Source: an uncultured Prevotellaceae bacterium (lineage in GTDB: Bacteria > Bacteroidota > Bacteroidia > Bacteroidales > Bacteroidaceae). Taken from it: 64,000 nt of DNA. The translations under genes and the position numbers were made by a program. This document shows positions 24,381-31,997 of the stretch, piece after piece. The notes beneath the pieces were generated by a model. The model searched no databases. It was not told the origin of the DNA and worked only from the letters and a program-made list of their open reading frames with translations. Where the stretch lies: assembly GCA_902768785.1 (NCBI GenBank), contig CACXMM010000011.1:1-64000 (forward strand), given 5' to 3'. Each line of letters begins with the position of its first letter. Positions within the stretch are counted from its first letter, which is position 1.

Positions 24381-26930
24381 ATGAATAAAAAACTGAAACT
24401 AACCGTGATGGCTCTTTGCTATGTCCCGCTTGTGTTCGCGCAAACAGGACAGACAGAAGGGCAGAATGCCAATGAGACGAACGAGTCGGCATTCACTTTC
24501 ACAGAGGCACAGTTGGGCGAAGATGACGACATGTCACAGAACGTGACCATCATCTCATCGAACAACAACATCTATGCCAGCGAGGTGGGATTCCTGTTCT
24601 CACCTGTCCGGTTCAGGTATCGCGCCTTCAACCAGAAGTACAACGACGTCTATATCAACGGCGTGGAAGTGAACGACATGGAAAGCGGACAGTTCCGCTA
24701 CTCGCTGGTAGGTGGTCTGAATCAGCAGACCAAGAATCAGGAGTTCTCCCTTCCTTTCGAAAGCAACAACTTCTCCATGTCTGGGATGGCGGGATCGAAC
24801 AACTACAACTTCCGACCTGCTCAGATGCCTGCAGGGCATAGGGTCACCCTGAGCGGTGCGAACCGTAACTACACCCTGCGAGGAATGTACACCTACAACA
24901 GCGGTCTGAACAACAAGGGATGGGCCTACTCTGCCAATCTCACCTACCGCTGGGCTGGCAGGGGCTATGTGGAAGGAACGTTCTACAATTCACTGAGCTA
25001 TTTCCTCGGTGTGCAGAAAGTCATCAATGACAACCATTCATTATCGTTAGTCACCTGGGGAAACCCCACGGAACGTGCCTCACAAGGTGCCTCCACAGAA
25101 GAGATGTACTGGCTGGCCAACGACCGTTATTACAACCCCTACTGGGGATATCAAAACGGGAAGAAGCGTAACTCACGCGTGGTGAATGACTTTGCACCCA
25201 CAGCCGTGCTGACATGGGACTGGGATTTCGACCATGAGACACGTATCACCACCAGTCTGTTAGGCAAATACTCCATGTACCAGAGCACCAAATTGAATTA
25301 CAACAACAGCGACAACCCACAGCCCGACTACTGGAAACTGTTGCCCAGCAGCTATTTCAACGTATGGGACGAGACCGATGAGTTCAACCGTACCCAGCAG
25401 GACCTAGCCAACTGGACCACAGCCTATAGCTATCTGTCAGGAAGAAAAGCCGACAGGCAGATCGACTTCGACCGTCTGATCTACTCCAACCGTCAGGTGA
25501 GTGCCCAGGGCGGTGATGCGATGTACTTCATCCAGGCTAAGCATAATGACGTGCTGAACTTCTCGCTATCATCCACCTTGAACACCAAGCTGAATACAAA
25601 CACCAGCTTCAACCTCGGCATACTCTTCGGTATGAACAATGCTCGCCACTATCAGACCATGGAGGATCTCTTAGGCGCATCCGTCTATCATAACATTAAC
25701 ACCTATGCCTTAGGCAACTATTCCGACACCGACGACCGCGTACAATACGACCTGAACAACCGCAATGGGGCAATCAAGGAGGGTGACGTGTTCGGATACG
25801 ATTATTATATTAAGGTAAACAAAGGTACGGCATGGACGAGTATCTCCACCAAGGCTGGAAAATGGTTCCTCATGGCTGCAGCCAAGATCAGCGGTACTGG
25901 CATGCAGCGTGACGGAAAGATGCGTAACGGTATGGCTGCAGAGAATTCCTATGGGAAGAGCGGCACGGCCACGTTCCTCGATGGTGGAGCAAAAGCGGGA
26001 GCCACCTGGAATGTAGGCAGAGGACATATCATTACCTTAGGTGCCGGTTACGAATGGAAAGCACCTACCGCCTCTACTGCCTTTGCAGCACCGGAGATCA
26101 ACAACGATTTCGTAACGAACCTCAAAAACGAACGGGTGCTGAGCACCGATCTCGGTTACAGTTTCCAGACTTCCTGGATTAAATTGAACCTGAACGGCTA
26201 CTATAGTCTGATAGACAATGCCACCGAATGGCAGAACTTCTACTACGATGACATCAACTCCTTCTCGTATGTATCGCTCACCGATCAACAGAAAGCCTAC
26301 TATGGTGTCGAGGCAGGAGCACGTATCAAGGTAACATCCGCTTTCGATGTAACCCTGATCGGTACGATGAGTGAGGCGAAGAACATGAAGAACGCCCATG
26401 TACGCTACATGAACTCCACCAGCGGTGTGTATGTGGATGACGAATGTCTGAACAAGGGACATCACGAAAACGGTACACCGCTCACAGCAGCCAGCATCGG
26501 ACTGAGCTACCACTCAGGCGGTTGGTTCCTGGATCTGAACACCAACTGGTACGACCGTATCTACCTCTCCAGCGCACCTTGCTTCTACTATAAGCAGTCA
26601 CTGGATAACCGCCAGAAGTATATCGGTGATGTGCTTGACAACGAAGGGAACTTCCTGCCGGGCATCCTCGATCAGGCAAAAGGACATGGCGGTTTCATGG
26701 TCGATGCCTCCATCGGTCGCAGCATCCGTATGAAGAAAGGGTCGTTGAGCATTAACCTCTCAATCACCAACCTGCTGAATAACCAGAACATCACCACCTG
26801 GGGCTATGAGCAGGGACGTTCCGACTACTCCAGCAGCGGAAAGGAGCGTATCTATAAATTCTCCAAGAACCCGAAAGTGTATTATGCGTTTGGAACCAAC
26901 GGTATGCTGAACATCGCCTATAAGTTCTAA
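24381..26930 (+). CDS. TonB-dependent receptor-like outer membrane protein
   Basis: An 849-residue outer membrane protein with a signal peptide (VPLVFAQ). After an acidic stretch (about residues 20-50) a plug-like region has YNDVYINGVEVNDMESGQFRYSLVGGLN, typical of Bacteroidetes TonB receptors, then about 650 residues of alternating aromatic strands expected to form the barrel, ending in AFGTNGMLNIAYKF with a terminal Phe. It lacks the N-terminal carboxypeptidase-like domain of SusC and there is no SusD partner; two OB-fold lipoproteins follow instead. The set resembles a conserved Bacteroidetes unit (TonB receptor, DUF5689 lipoprotein, EEP nuclease). The cargo may be nucleic-acid fragments, which is inference. 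Confidence 0.82.
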   Translation: MNKKLKLTVMALCYVPLVFAQTGQTEGQNANETNESAFTFTEAQLGEDDDMSQNVTIISSNNNIYASEVGFLFSPVRFRYRAFNQKYNDVYINGVEVNDMESGQFRYSLVGGLNQQTKNQEFSLPFESNNFSMSGMAGSNNYNFRPAQMPAGHRVTLSGANRNYTLRGMYTYNSGLNNKGWAYSANLTYRWAGRGYVEGTFYNSLSYFLGVQKVINDNHSLSLVTWGNPTERASQGASTEEMYWLANDRYYNPYWGYQNGKKRNSRVVNDFAPTAVLTWDWDFDHETRITTSLLGKYSMYQSTKLNYNNSDNPQPDYWKLLPSSYFNVWDETDEFNRTQQDLANWTTAYSYLSGRKADRQIDFDRLIYSNRQVSAQGGDAMYFIQAKHNDVLNFSLSSTLNTKLNTNTSFNLGILFGMNNARHYQTMEDLLGASVYHNINTYALGNYSDTDDRVQYDLNNRNGAIKEGDVFGYDYYIKVNKGTAWTSISTKAGKWFLMAAAKISGTGMQRDGKMRNGMAAENSYGKSGTATFLDGGAKAGATWNVGRGHIITLGAGYEWKAPTASTAFAAPEINNDFVTNLKNERVLSTDLGYSFQTSWIKLNLNGYYSLIDNATEWQNFYYDDINSFSYVSLTDQQKAYYGVEAGARIKVTSAFDVTLIGTMSEAKNMKNAHVRYMNSTSGVYVDDECLNKGHHENGTPLTAASIGLSYHSGGWFLDLNTNWYDRIYLSSAPCFYYKQSLDNRQKYIGDVLDNEGNFLPGILDQAKGHGGFMVDASIGRSIRMKKGSLSINLSITNLLNNQNITTWGYEQGRSDYSSSGKERIYKFSKNPKVYYAFGTNGMLNIAYKF

Positions 26931-26962
26931 TGGATTATTGACAATTGATAAAAGGAATCATT

Positions 26963-27868
26963 ATGAAAGAGCTTAAATATATCATGATGCTACTGGCCTG
27001 CCTCCTCATGACAGGATGCATGGACGGTAGTTACGACGAGATAGAACCAGCAGAGGCTCCGTATGGGAACAACACCATCAAGGAGACAAACGTGTTGACC
27101 ATCGCACAGCTGAAGAACACCTTCAAAACCCAGCTGGCCACCGACTACCGTGATGGCGTGAGCTATGCTACTGTGACCAAGGACATGCAGATCAAAGGAT
27201 ATGTCACGGCTAACGACATCACTGGGAATATCTACAACGAGGTATGGATTCAAGACGAGACAGGTGCCATCAGCCTCTCCATCAGTCAGGGTGGTATCTG
27301 CGGCTATCTGCCGATAGGTGCTGAAATCCTCGTGGAACTGAAAGGTCTCTCCGTCGGCAATTATCGTAAGCAACCGGTTATCGGCACTCCATACACTACC
27401 GTACTCACCAGTGGAAACAATAAAGGTAAGGAGGTAACTTACGTCAGTCGCATGAACCGCATGGAATGGATGAGCCACTTCAAGATCACGGGTGGTAAGA
27501 AGATCATCGAGCCCGAAGTGTTTGCTGAAGGATCTGCCAAGACCACCTGGAACTTAGATACTGATGCCGGAAAGTTAGGTATGCTGAAGAACGTATCGTT
27601 CAAGAACGGTTCCTACTACGACTCCTCAAAAGGTCAGTCGGTGACGGTGAAGTATAACGACAAGGCTGTGTATGCCCACGACTTCAATACCTCATGGTAT
27701 TTCTGGGAGCAGCCCTCCACGGTGATGCTTTACAACAGTCCTTTCTGCGACTTTGCAGCCCGTACCCTGCCACAGGGTAAGGTTAACCTCACGGGTATCC
27801 TGAAACGTTACGACAACAACTGGGAAATCATCATTCGCTCACTTGATGATGTGCAGGAAGTACGGTAA
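26963..27868 (+). CDS. DUF5689-type OB-fold lipoprotein
   Basis: A 301-residue lipoprotein with lipobox cysteine near residue 19 (LLMTGC). The first domain (about residues 40-150) has TIAQLKNTF, MQIKGYVTANDITGNIYNEVWIQDETGAISLSI, the strand pattern of DUF5689, an OB-like fold. The second half (to the end) has another beta-rich domain ending VNLTGILKRYDNNWEIIIRSLDDV. It is encoded 32 bases after the TonB receptor and probably sits on the cell surface with it, possibly as a nucleic-acid or ligand-binding partner. The ATG at 26963 is preferred to a TTG at 26945, which lies in an AT-rich repeat (TTGACAATTGATAA). Confidence 0.78.
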   Translation: MKELKYIMMLLACLLMTGCMDGSYDEIEPAEAPYGNNTIKETNVLTIAQLKNTFKTQLATDYRDGVSYATVTKDMQIKGYVTANDITGNIYNEVWIQDETGAISLSISQGGICGYLPIGAEILVELKGLSVGNYRKQPVIGTPYTTVLTSGNNKGKEVTYVSRMNRMEWMSHFKITGGKKIIEPEVFAEGSAKTTWNLDTDAGKLGMLKNVSFKNGSYYDSSKGQSVTVKYNDKAVYAHDFNTSWYFWEQPSTVMLYNSPFCDFAARTLPQGKVNLTGILKRYDNNWEIIIRSLDDVQEVR

Positions 27869-27920
27869 TAGTTGACAATTGATAGTTCATTGAGAAAACA
27901 ATAATATAAAAGATAAAGAC

Positions 27921-29621
27921 ATGAAAAAGATTATTTATTCAATGTTGATGCTGGCCATGGCGGCCATGACATTCACCAGCTGCGAGGACGTACCCGAGCC
28001 ATACGCATGGCCCACACCCAGCGGTGAGGAAGAAGAAGAGGTGGTGGTGACTCCCACGGGTAGCGGAACACTTGACGATCCCTATAATGTGGCGGCAGCA
28101 CAAGCACTGATCCAGACATTGGGAGCCGATGTGCAGTCTGAAGAGATATACGTCAAAGGTTTTATCTCACAGATTGAAGATATCTCACCAGTTCCTGAGA
28201 CGACTTATGGTAATGCCACTTACTGGATTTCCGACACGAAAGGCTCCACTGCCGGACAATTGGAGATCTACCGCGGCTATTCATTAGGAGGAGAGAAATT
28301 CACTTCGAAGGATGAGATCAAGGAAGGTGATGAGGTGATCGTCAAGGGAAAGGTCGTGAACTTCAGAGGCAACACACCGGAGTTCACTACAGGTAGTTCC
28401 ATCTACTCACTGAACGGAAAGCAAGCTGAAGAAAAGCCTGTCTCTGAGACCATCGGAACACTCGAGGAGCCGATCACCGTTTCCAAGGCTGTTGAAATGA
28501 TCAATGCTCTGGCTGATGGAGGTACAACAGACCAGGATGCTTACGTCAAGGGCAAGATCACGACCATTAAGACCACAGATGAGAATATCGCTAAATATAA
28601 GAATATCGATTACATTATCTCCGATGGAACCCATGAGCTGACCGTCTTCCGCGGCAAGAACCTCGACAACACCGACTTCACCGAGGCAGGACAGATCAAC
28701 GTGGGAGATGAAGTGGTGGTATTGGGTAAACTTACCAAGTATGTCAACAACGGCAATGTAATACCCGAGATGGTACAAGGTAACTACATCGTGAAACTGA
28801 CCAAGGGAAGCACTCCTCCTCCCAGCGGTGGTAATGACGGATCTTTGGCTAAGCCTTTCACGCCCGCCGAGGCCAATGCTTTCATTTCGCAGATGGAAGC
28901 CAGCGTGAACTCCACCGAGGATTATTACATCAAGGGAAAGATTATTGACATTGAGGACAAGAACCAGTTCGGAACCCAGTATGGAAACTGTACGTTCTAT
29001 ATCTCCGACGATGGTACCGACAAGGATGACAAGTTCCTTGTCTATCGCACCCTCTACTTGGGCAATGAGAAATACAGTGATGACTCATGGACCAAGCCCA
29101 AGGCCGGTGATGAGGTGATTATCTGCGGCAAGGTGGTGAACTACAAGGGTAACACCCCCGAAACCGTACAGAACCAGAGTTATATCTATTCTCTGAACGG
29201 TCAGACGTCCATCGGAGGAGGCTCGGATGCACCAGGAACACTGGCTAAGCCTTTCACGCCAGCTGAGGCCAATGCTTTCATCTTGCAGATGGAAGCTGGT
29301 GTGAACTCCACGCAGGACTACTACATCAAGGGAAAGGTTATAGACATTGAAGACAAGAACCAGTTCAGTACGCAGTATGGCAACTGTACGTTCTACATCT
29401 CCGACGATGGTACCGACAAGGATGACAAGTTCCTTGTTTATCGAACCCTTTATCTGGGCAACAAGAAGTACGAGGATGACTCATGGACCAAGCCCAAGGC
29501 CGGCGATGAGGTGATCATCTGCGGTAAAGTAGTAAACTATAAAGGTAATACCCCCGAAACCGTACAAAATCAGAGCTATATATATTCTCTGAATGGAAGC
29601 ACGAATAGCAGAAGACATTAA
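27921..29621 (+). CDS. Lipoprotein with four tandem OB-fold-like domains
   Basis: A 566-residue lipoprotein (lipobox cysteine at residue 21, TSCED) followed by an acidic linker. Four repeats of about 120 residues follow, at roughly 47-165, 177-293, 306-427 and 438-559. Each has a GTL-x-x-P-opening helix, a Y-V/I-K-G-K/F strand, an YGN-x-T-F/Y-x-I-S-D strand, a GDEVIVxGKVVN-Y/F-K/R-GNTPE strand and an ending YSLNG. The plan resembles the OB-fold of B. subtilis YhcR-type secreted nucleases. Repeats 3 and 4 differ at only about eight residues in 120, so they are a recent duplication. It is the third gene of the TonB operon, 52 bases after the DUF5689 gene. Confidence 0.78.
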   Translation: MKKIIYSMLMLAMAAMTFTSCEDVPEPYAWPTPSGEEEEEVVVTPTGSGTLDDPYNVAAAQALIQTLGADVQSEEIYVKGFISQIEDISPVPETTYGNATYWISDTKGSTAGQLEIYRGYSLGGEKFTSKDEIKEGDEVIVKGKVVNFRGNTPEFTTGSSIYSLNGKQAEEKPVSETIGTLEEPITVSKAVEMINALADGGTTDQDAYVKGKITTIKTTDENIAKYKNIDYIISDGTHELTVFRGKNLDNTDFTEAGQINVGDEVVVLGKLTKYVNNGNVIPEMVQGNYIVKLTKGSTPPPSGGNDGSLAKPFTPAEANAFISQMEASVNSTEDYYIKGKIIDIEDKNQFGTQYGNCTFYISDDGTDKDDKFLVYRTLYLGNEKYSDDSWTKPKAGDEVIICGKVVNYKGNTPETVQNQSYIYSLNGQTSIGGGSDAPGTLAKPFTPAEANAFILQMEAGVNSTQDYYIKGKVIDIEDKNQFSTQYGNCTFYISDDGTDKDDKFLVYRTLYLGNKKYEDDSWTKPKAGDEVIICGKVVNYKGNTPETVQNQSYIYSLNGSTNSRRH

Positions 29622-29656
29622 AATCATCACATTATCGAATAAAAAATCAAGAATCT

Positions 29657-29688
29657 TTTGCTCATTCGGATAAAACTTCGTACCTTTG
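29657..29688 (+). promoter_or_regulatory. Promoter of rpmE2
   Basis: TTTG at 29657-29660, 20 bases, TACCTTTG at 29681-29688; the gene starts 51 bases later. Confidence 0.7.
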
Positions 29689-29738
29689 CACCCTGATTTT
29701 ATATCGACAACATTATTAATCAATATTTAAACAAAGAA

Positions 29739-29996
29739 ATGAAAAAAGGTATTCATCCCGAAAACTATCGCCCCGTCGTATTCAAAGATATGTCCAACGG
29801 CGATATGTTCCTTTCACGTTCTACAGCAAAGACAAACGATACAGTAGAATTCGAAGGCGAAACTTACCCAGTGGTAAAACTTGAGATCTCCAGCACCTCT
29901 CACCCGTTCTATACAGGTAAGAGCAAGCTCGTTGACACAGCAGGTCGCGTTGACCGCTTCATGAGCCGTTATGCTAAGAGCACTGCCAAGAAGTAA
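29739..29996 (+). CDS. rpmE2: 50S ribosomal protein L31, type B
   Basis: An 85-residue protein beginning [17 protein letters not shown], with [12 protein letters not shown] and [14 protein letters not shown], which is diagnostic for L31. It lacks the CxxC zinc-binding cysteines of type A L31, so it is the zinc-independent type B form (RpmE2). It has its own promoter and a terminator hairpin at about 30036-30085, so it is a single-gene unit inserted between the OB-fold operon and the nuclease gene. Confidence 0.97.
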   Translation: MKKGIHPENYRPVVFKDMSNGDMFLSRSTAKTNDTVEFEGETYPVVKLEISSTSHPFYTGKSKLVDTAGRVDRFMSRYAKSTAKK

Positions 29997-30035
29997 TATA
30001 TATACCTTATTATATATAGACGTAACATTAGGCAA

Positions 30036-30085
30036 AAGTGTGTCAGGGTGTAGTTGCATATGCACGCTGACGCACTTTCTTTTTA
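30036..30085 (+). terminator. Terminator downstream of rpmE2
   Basis: An 11-bp stem with one G-U pair (30036-30046 with 30067-30077) closes a loop that contains the palindrome TGCATATGCA. The right arm runs into TTTCTTTTT. This is a good intrinsic terminator for rpmE2. Confidence 0.7.
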
Positions 30086-30104
30086 ACCGTATTCTTCCCA
30101 GCTT

Positions 30105-31004
30105 ATGAAACACCTCAGACTGCTTCTTTACCTGCTTACCCTGACGCTCATACTCACCGCTTGCGGTGGTGATGATGAGGAGAATGAGCCTGTAATTGAA
30201 ACCAACAGCAACCAGAACTCCACTGTTTATTGTGCTGAGGCAGGCCGATTGGAGTTTCCTCATTTGAAAAGCGGAAACAACATCGTGCTTGTTCATAAGA
30301 CGAACAACGGCACCAAGGTGAACTACTCTGTGGAATGGGACTGTGACAAGAAGTCCCAACGGTGGTCATGCTATGAGATGAACAAAGCCAACATGACAGC
30401 CAGCACCTCCCGTTACTACGGGAACCCACAATATCCACTCGATCCAGATCTGCCGTTGAACGACTATCTCGATCGTCCGTCGGAAGACTACCTCATCGGT
30501 GACTATTTCTGGGGATCAGGGTTTGACCACGGGCATATCTGTCCATCCGCCGACAGACTGTATTCCTCGGAAGCAAACTACCAGACCTTCTATCTCACGA
30601 ACATGCAGCCGCAATACAATGTATTCAATGCAGGCCTATGGGCGATCATGGAGAAACAGGTACGCACCTGGGCTACATCCAAAGGTACCGAAGCCCTGTA
30701 TGTCTGTAAGGGTGGAACCATTGATGATGAATCGAATATTCTCAAGCGGTTGTCAAACAAGCTCATCGTACCCAAGTATTTCTTTATGGCCCTGCTCCTC
30801 AAGAATGCACAAGGTTACCGGGCTATCGCCTTCTGGTGCGAGAACGAGAATGTGGACCGTACCAACGACAGTCTGACGAAATATGCCATCAGCATCGATG
30901 AACTGGAAAAGCGCACGGGCATTGACTTCTTCTGCAATCTGCCCGATCAAACAGAGCACAAGGTGGAACAAAGCTATGCGGCAAATGTGTGGGGACTGAG
31001 ATAA
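30105..31004 (+). CDS. DNA/RNA non-specific endonuclease (NUC1 family) lipoprotein
   Basis: A 299-residue lipoprotein (lipobox cysteine near residue 22, LTACGGDD) with an acidic linker and the NUC1 beta-beta-alpha-metal nuclease domain. The active-site motif DRGH appears as GFDHGHICPSADR near residue 145, followed by TFYLTNMQPQYNVFNAGLW, in which the Asn of NxxPQ...N binds the magnesium ion. The family degrades DNA and RNA outside the cell. Replacement of the R in DRGH by H (DHGH) is a known variation to check. With the nearby secreted EEP nuclease, OB-fold lipoproteins and TonB receptor it supports a role in extracellular nucleic-acid use. Confidence 0.88.
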   Translation: MKHLRLLLYLLTLTLILTACGGDDEENEPVIETNSNQNSTVYCAEAGRLEFPHLKSGNNIVLVHKTNNGTKVNYSVEWDCDKKSQRWSCYEMNKANMTASTSRYYGNPQYPLDPDLPLNDYLDRPSEDYLIGDYFWGSGFDHGHICPSADRLYSSEANYQTFYLTNMQPQYNVFNAGLWAIMEKQVRTWATSKGTEALYVCKGGTIDDESNILKRLSNKLIVPKYFFMALLLKNAQGYRAIAFWCENENVDRTNDSLTKYAISIDELEKRTGIDFFCNLPDQTEHKVEQSYAANVWGLR

Positions 31005-31045
31005 GTTGAGAATTGAGATTATACTGACAATGGTAGTAATAAAGA

Positions 31046-31072
31046 AATTTGTCTAATTCGTCCAATTCGTAG
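31046..31072. repeat. Three 9-base tandem units (AATTYGTCY-like)
   Basis: AATTTGTCT, AATTCGTCC and AATTCGTAG lie in direct tandem in the 78-base gap before the next gene. The complement of the same unit appears at 47630-47652 (CTAGACAAATTAGACAAAT). Confidence 0.55.
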
Positions 31073-31082
31073 AAGAAAGAAG

Positions 31083-31997
31083 ATGAGAAAGGTATGGGGA
31101 GTGTTGTTACTGACTTTGTTGCTGATGACCGCTTGTCATGAGCAACAGAAGGAACGTGGGATGTATTACTGGAGCACTGTGTTTCGCATGGACTCCGCCA
31201 AGCAAACTTTTTTAAAGGAACATCAAATAAATCGGCTTTATGTACGTTATTTCGATGTGGTGGTGGATGAGCAGGACCGGGTGATGCCCAACGCAACCAT
31301 CTCCTTCAAGGACAGTATCCCCCAAGGGGTGGAGGTGATACCTACCGTGTTCATCGTCAACGACTGTATGAAGCACGACATCTCAGACCTGGCGGAAAAG
31401 CTGCTGCGCCGCATTATCCAGATGAACGAGACCCACCACATCGGAAAGGTGCATGAGATACAGATCGACTGCGACTGGACTCCCAGCACCCGGAAGACGT
31501 TCTTTCACTTCATGGAGACGCTGCGGACCTTGGCAAAGGGACACGATATCCGGCTGTCATCAACCATCCGGCTGCATCAACTGTCACAGCAAGCACCTCC
31601 TGCCGACTGTGGTGTGCTGATGATGTACAACACTGGGGACTTCACGAAACTCAGCTGCGAGCGTCCCATCCTCGACATGCGTGATGTACGGCCTTACCTG
31701 CCGGCACTGAAGAAATATTCACTGCCCCTGTCAGCGGCCTACCCTCTCTACCGCTGGCGTATCGTTTTCCGCAATGGCCGCTATGTCGGCATTCTCCACA
31801 CCGATGATGAACTGCCCATCCTGCCAGGTGACAGCATCGTCATCCGACAACCGGAACTGGAGGAGATCCTGAAGGCCAAGCAAGCGGTCACCCAACAGAA
31901 TGCACGTGCCAACAACGAAGTGATACTCTTTGATTTAAATAACACCAACATATCACGGTTTAAAAAAGAAGACTATGAGAAAATTTTTAATGATTAG
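31083..31997 (+). CDS. Unrecognised lipoprotein (possible TIM-barrel-like)
   Basis: A 304-residue lipoprotein (lipobox cysteine near residue 18, LMTAC). The mature part has YYWSTVFRMDSAKQTFLKEH, RLYVRYFDVVVDEQ, VIPTVFIVND, EIQIDCDWTPSTRKTFFHFM and SAAYPLYRWRIVFRNGRYVG, a regular alternation of strands and helices suggesting a TIM barrel. The opening and the IDCDW segment recall DUF3142-type or glycoside-hydrolase-like proteins, but I cannot confirm this. The stop codon lies 23 bases inside the following gene, so the two are translationally coupled and probably act together. Confidence 0.5.
   Translation: MRKVWGVLLLTLLLMTACHEQQKERGMYYWSTVFRMDSAKQTFLKEHQINRLYVRYFDVVVDEQDRVMPNATISFKDSIPQGVEVIPTVFIVNDCMKHDISDLAEKLLRRIIQMNETHHIGKVHEIQIDCDWTPSTRKTFFHFMETLRTLAKGHDIRLSSTIRLHQLSQQAPPADCGVLMMYNTGDFTKLSCERPILDMRDVRPYLPALKKYSLPLSAAYPLYRWRIVFRNGRYVGILHTDDELPILPGDSIVIRQPELEEILKAKQAVTQQNARANNEVILFDLNNTNISRFKKEDYEKIFND

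Noticed and set aside
24381-27868. SusC/SusD polysaccharide utilization locus
   Set aside because: The receptor has no SusD partner and no carbohydrate-active enzymes; the lipoproteins are OB-fold types.
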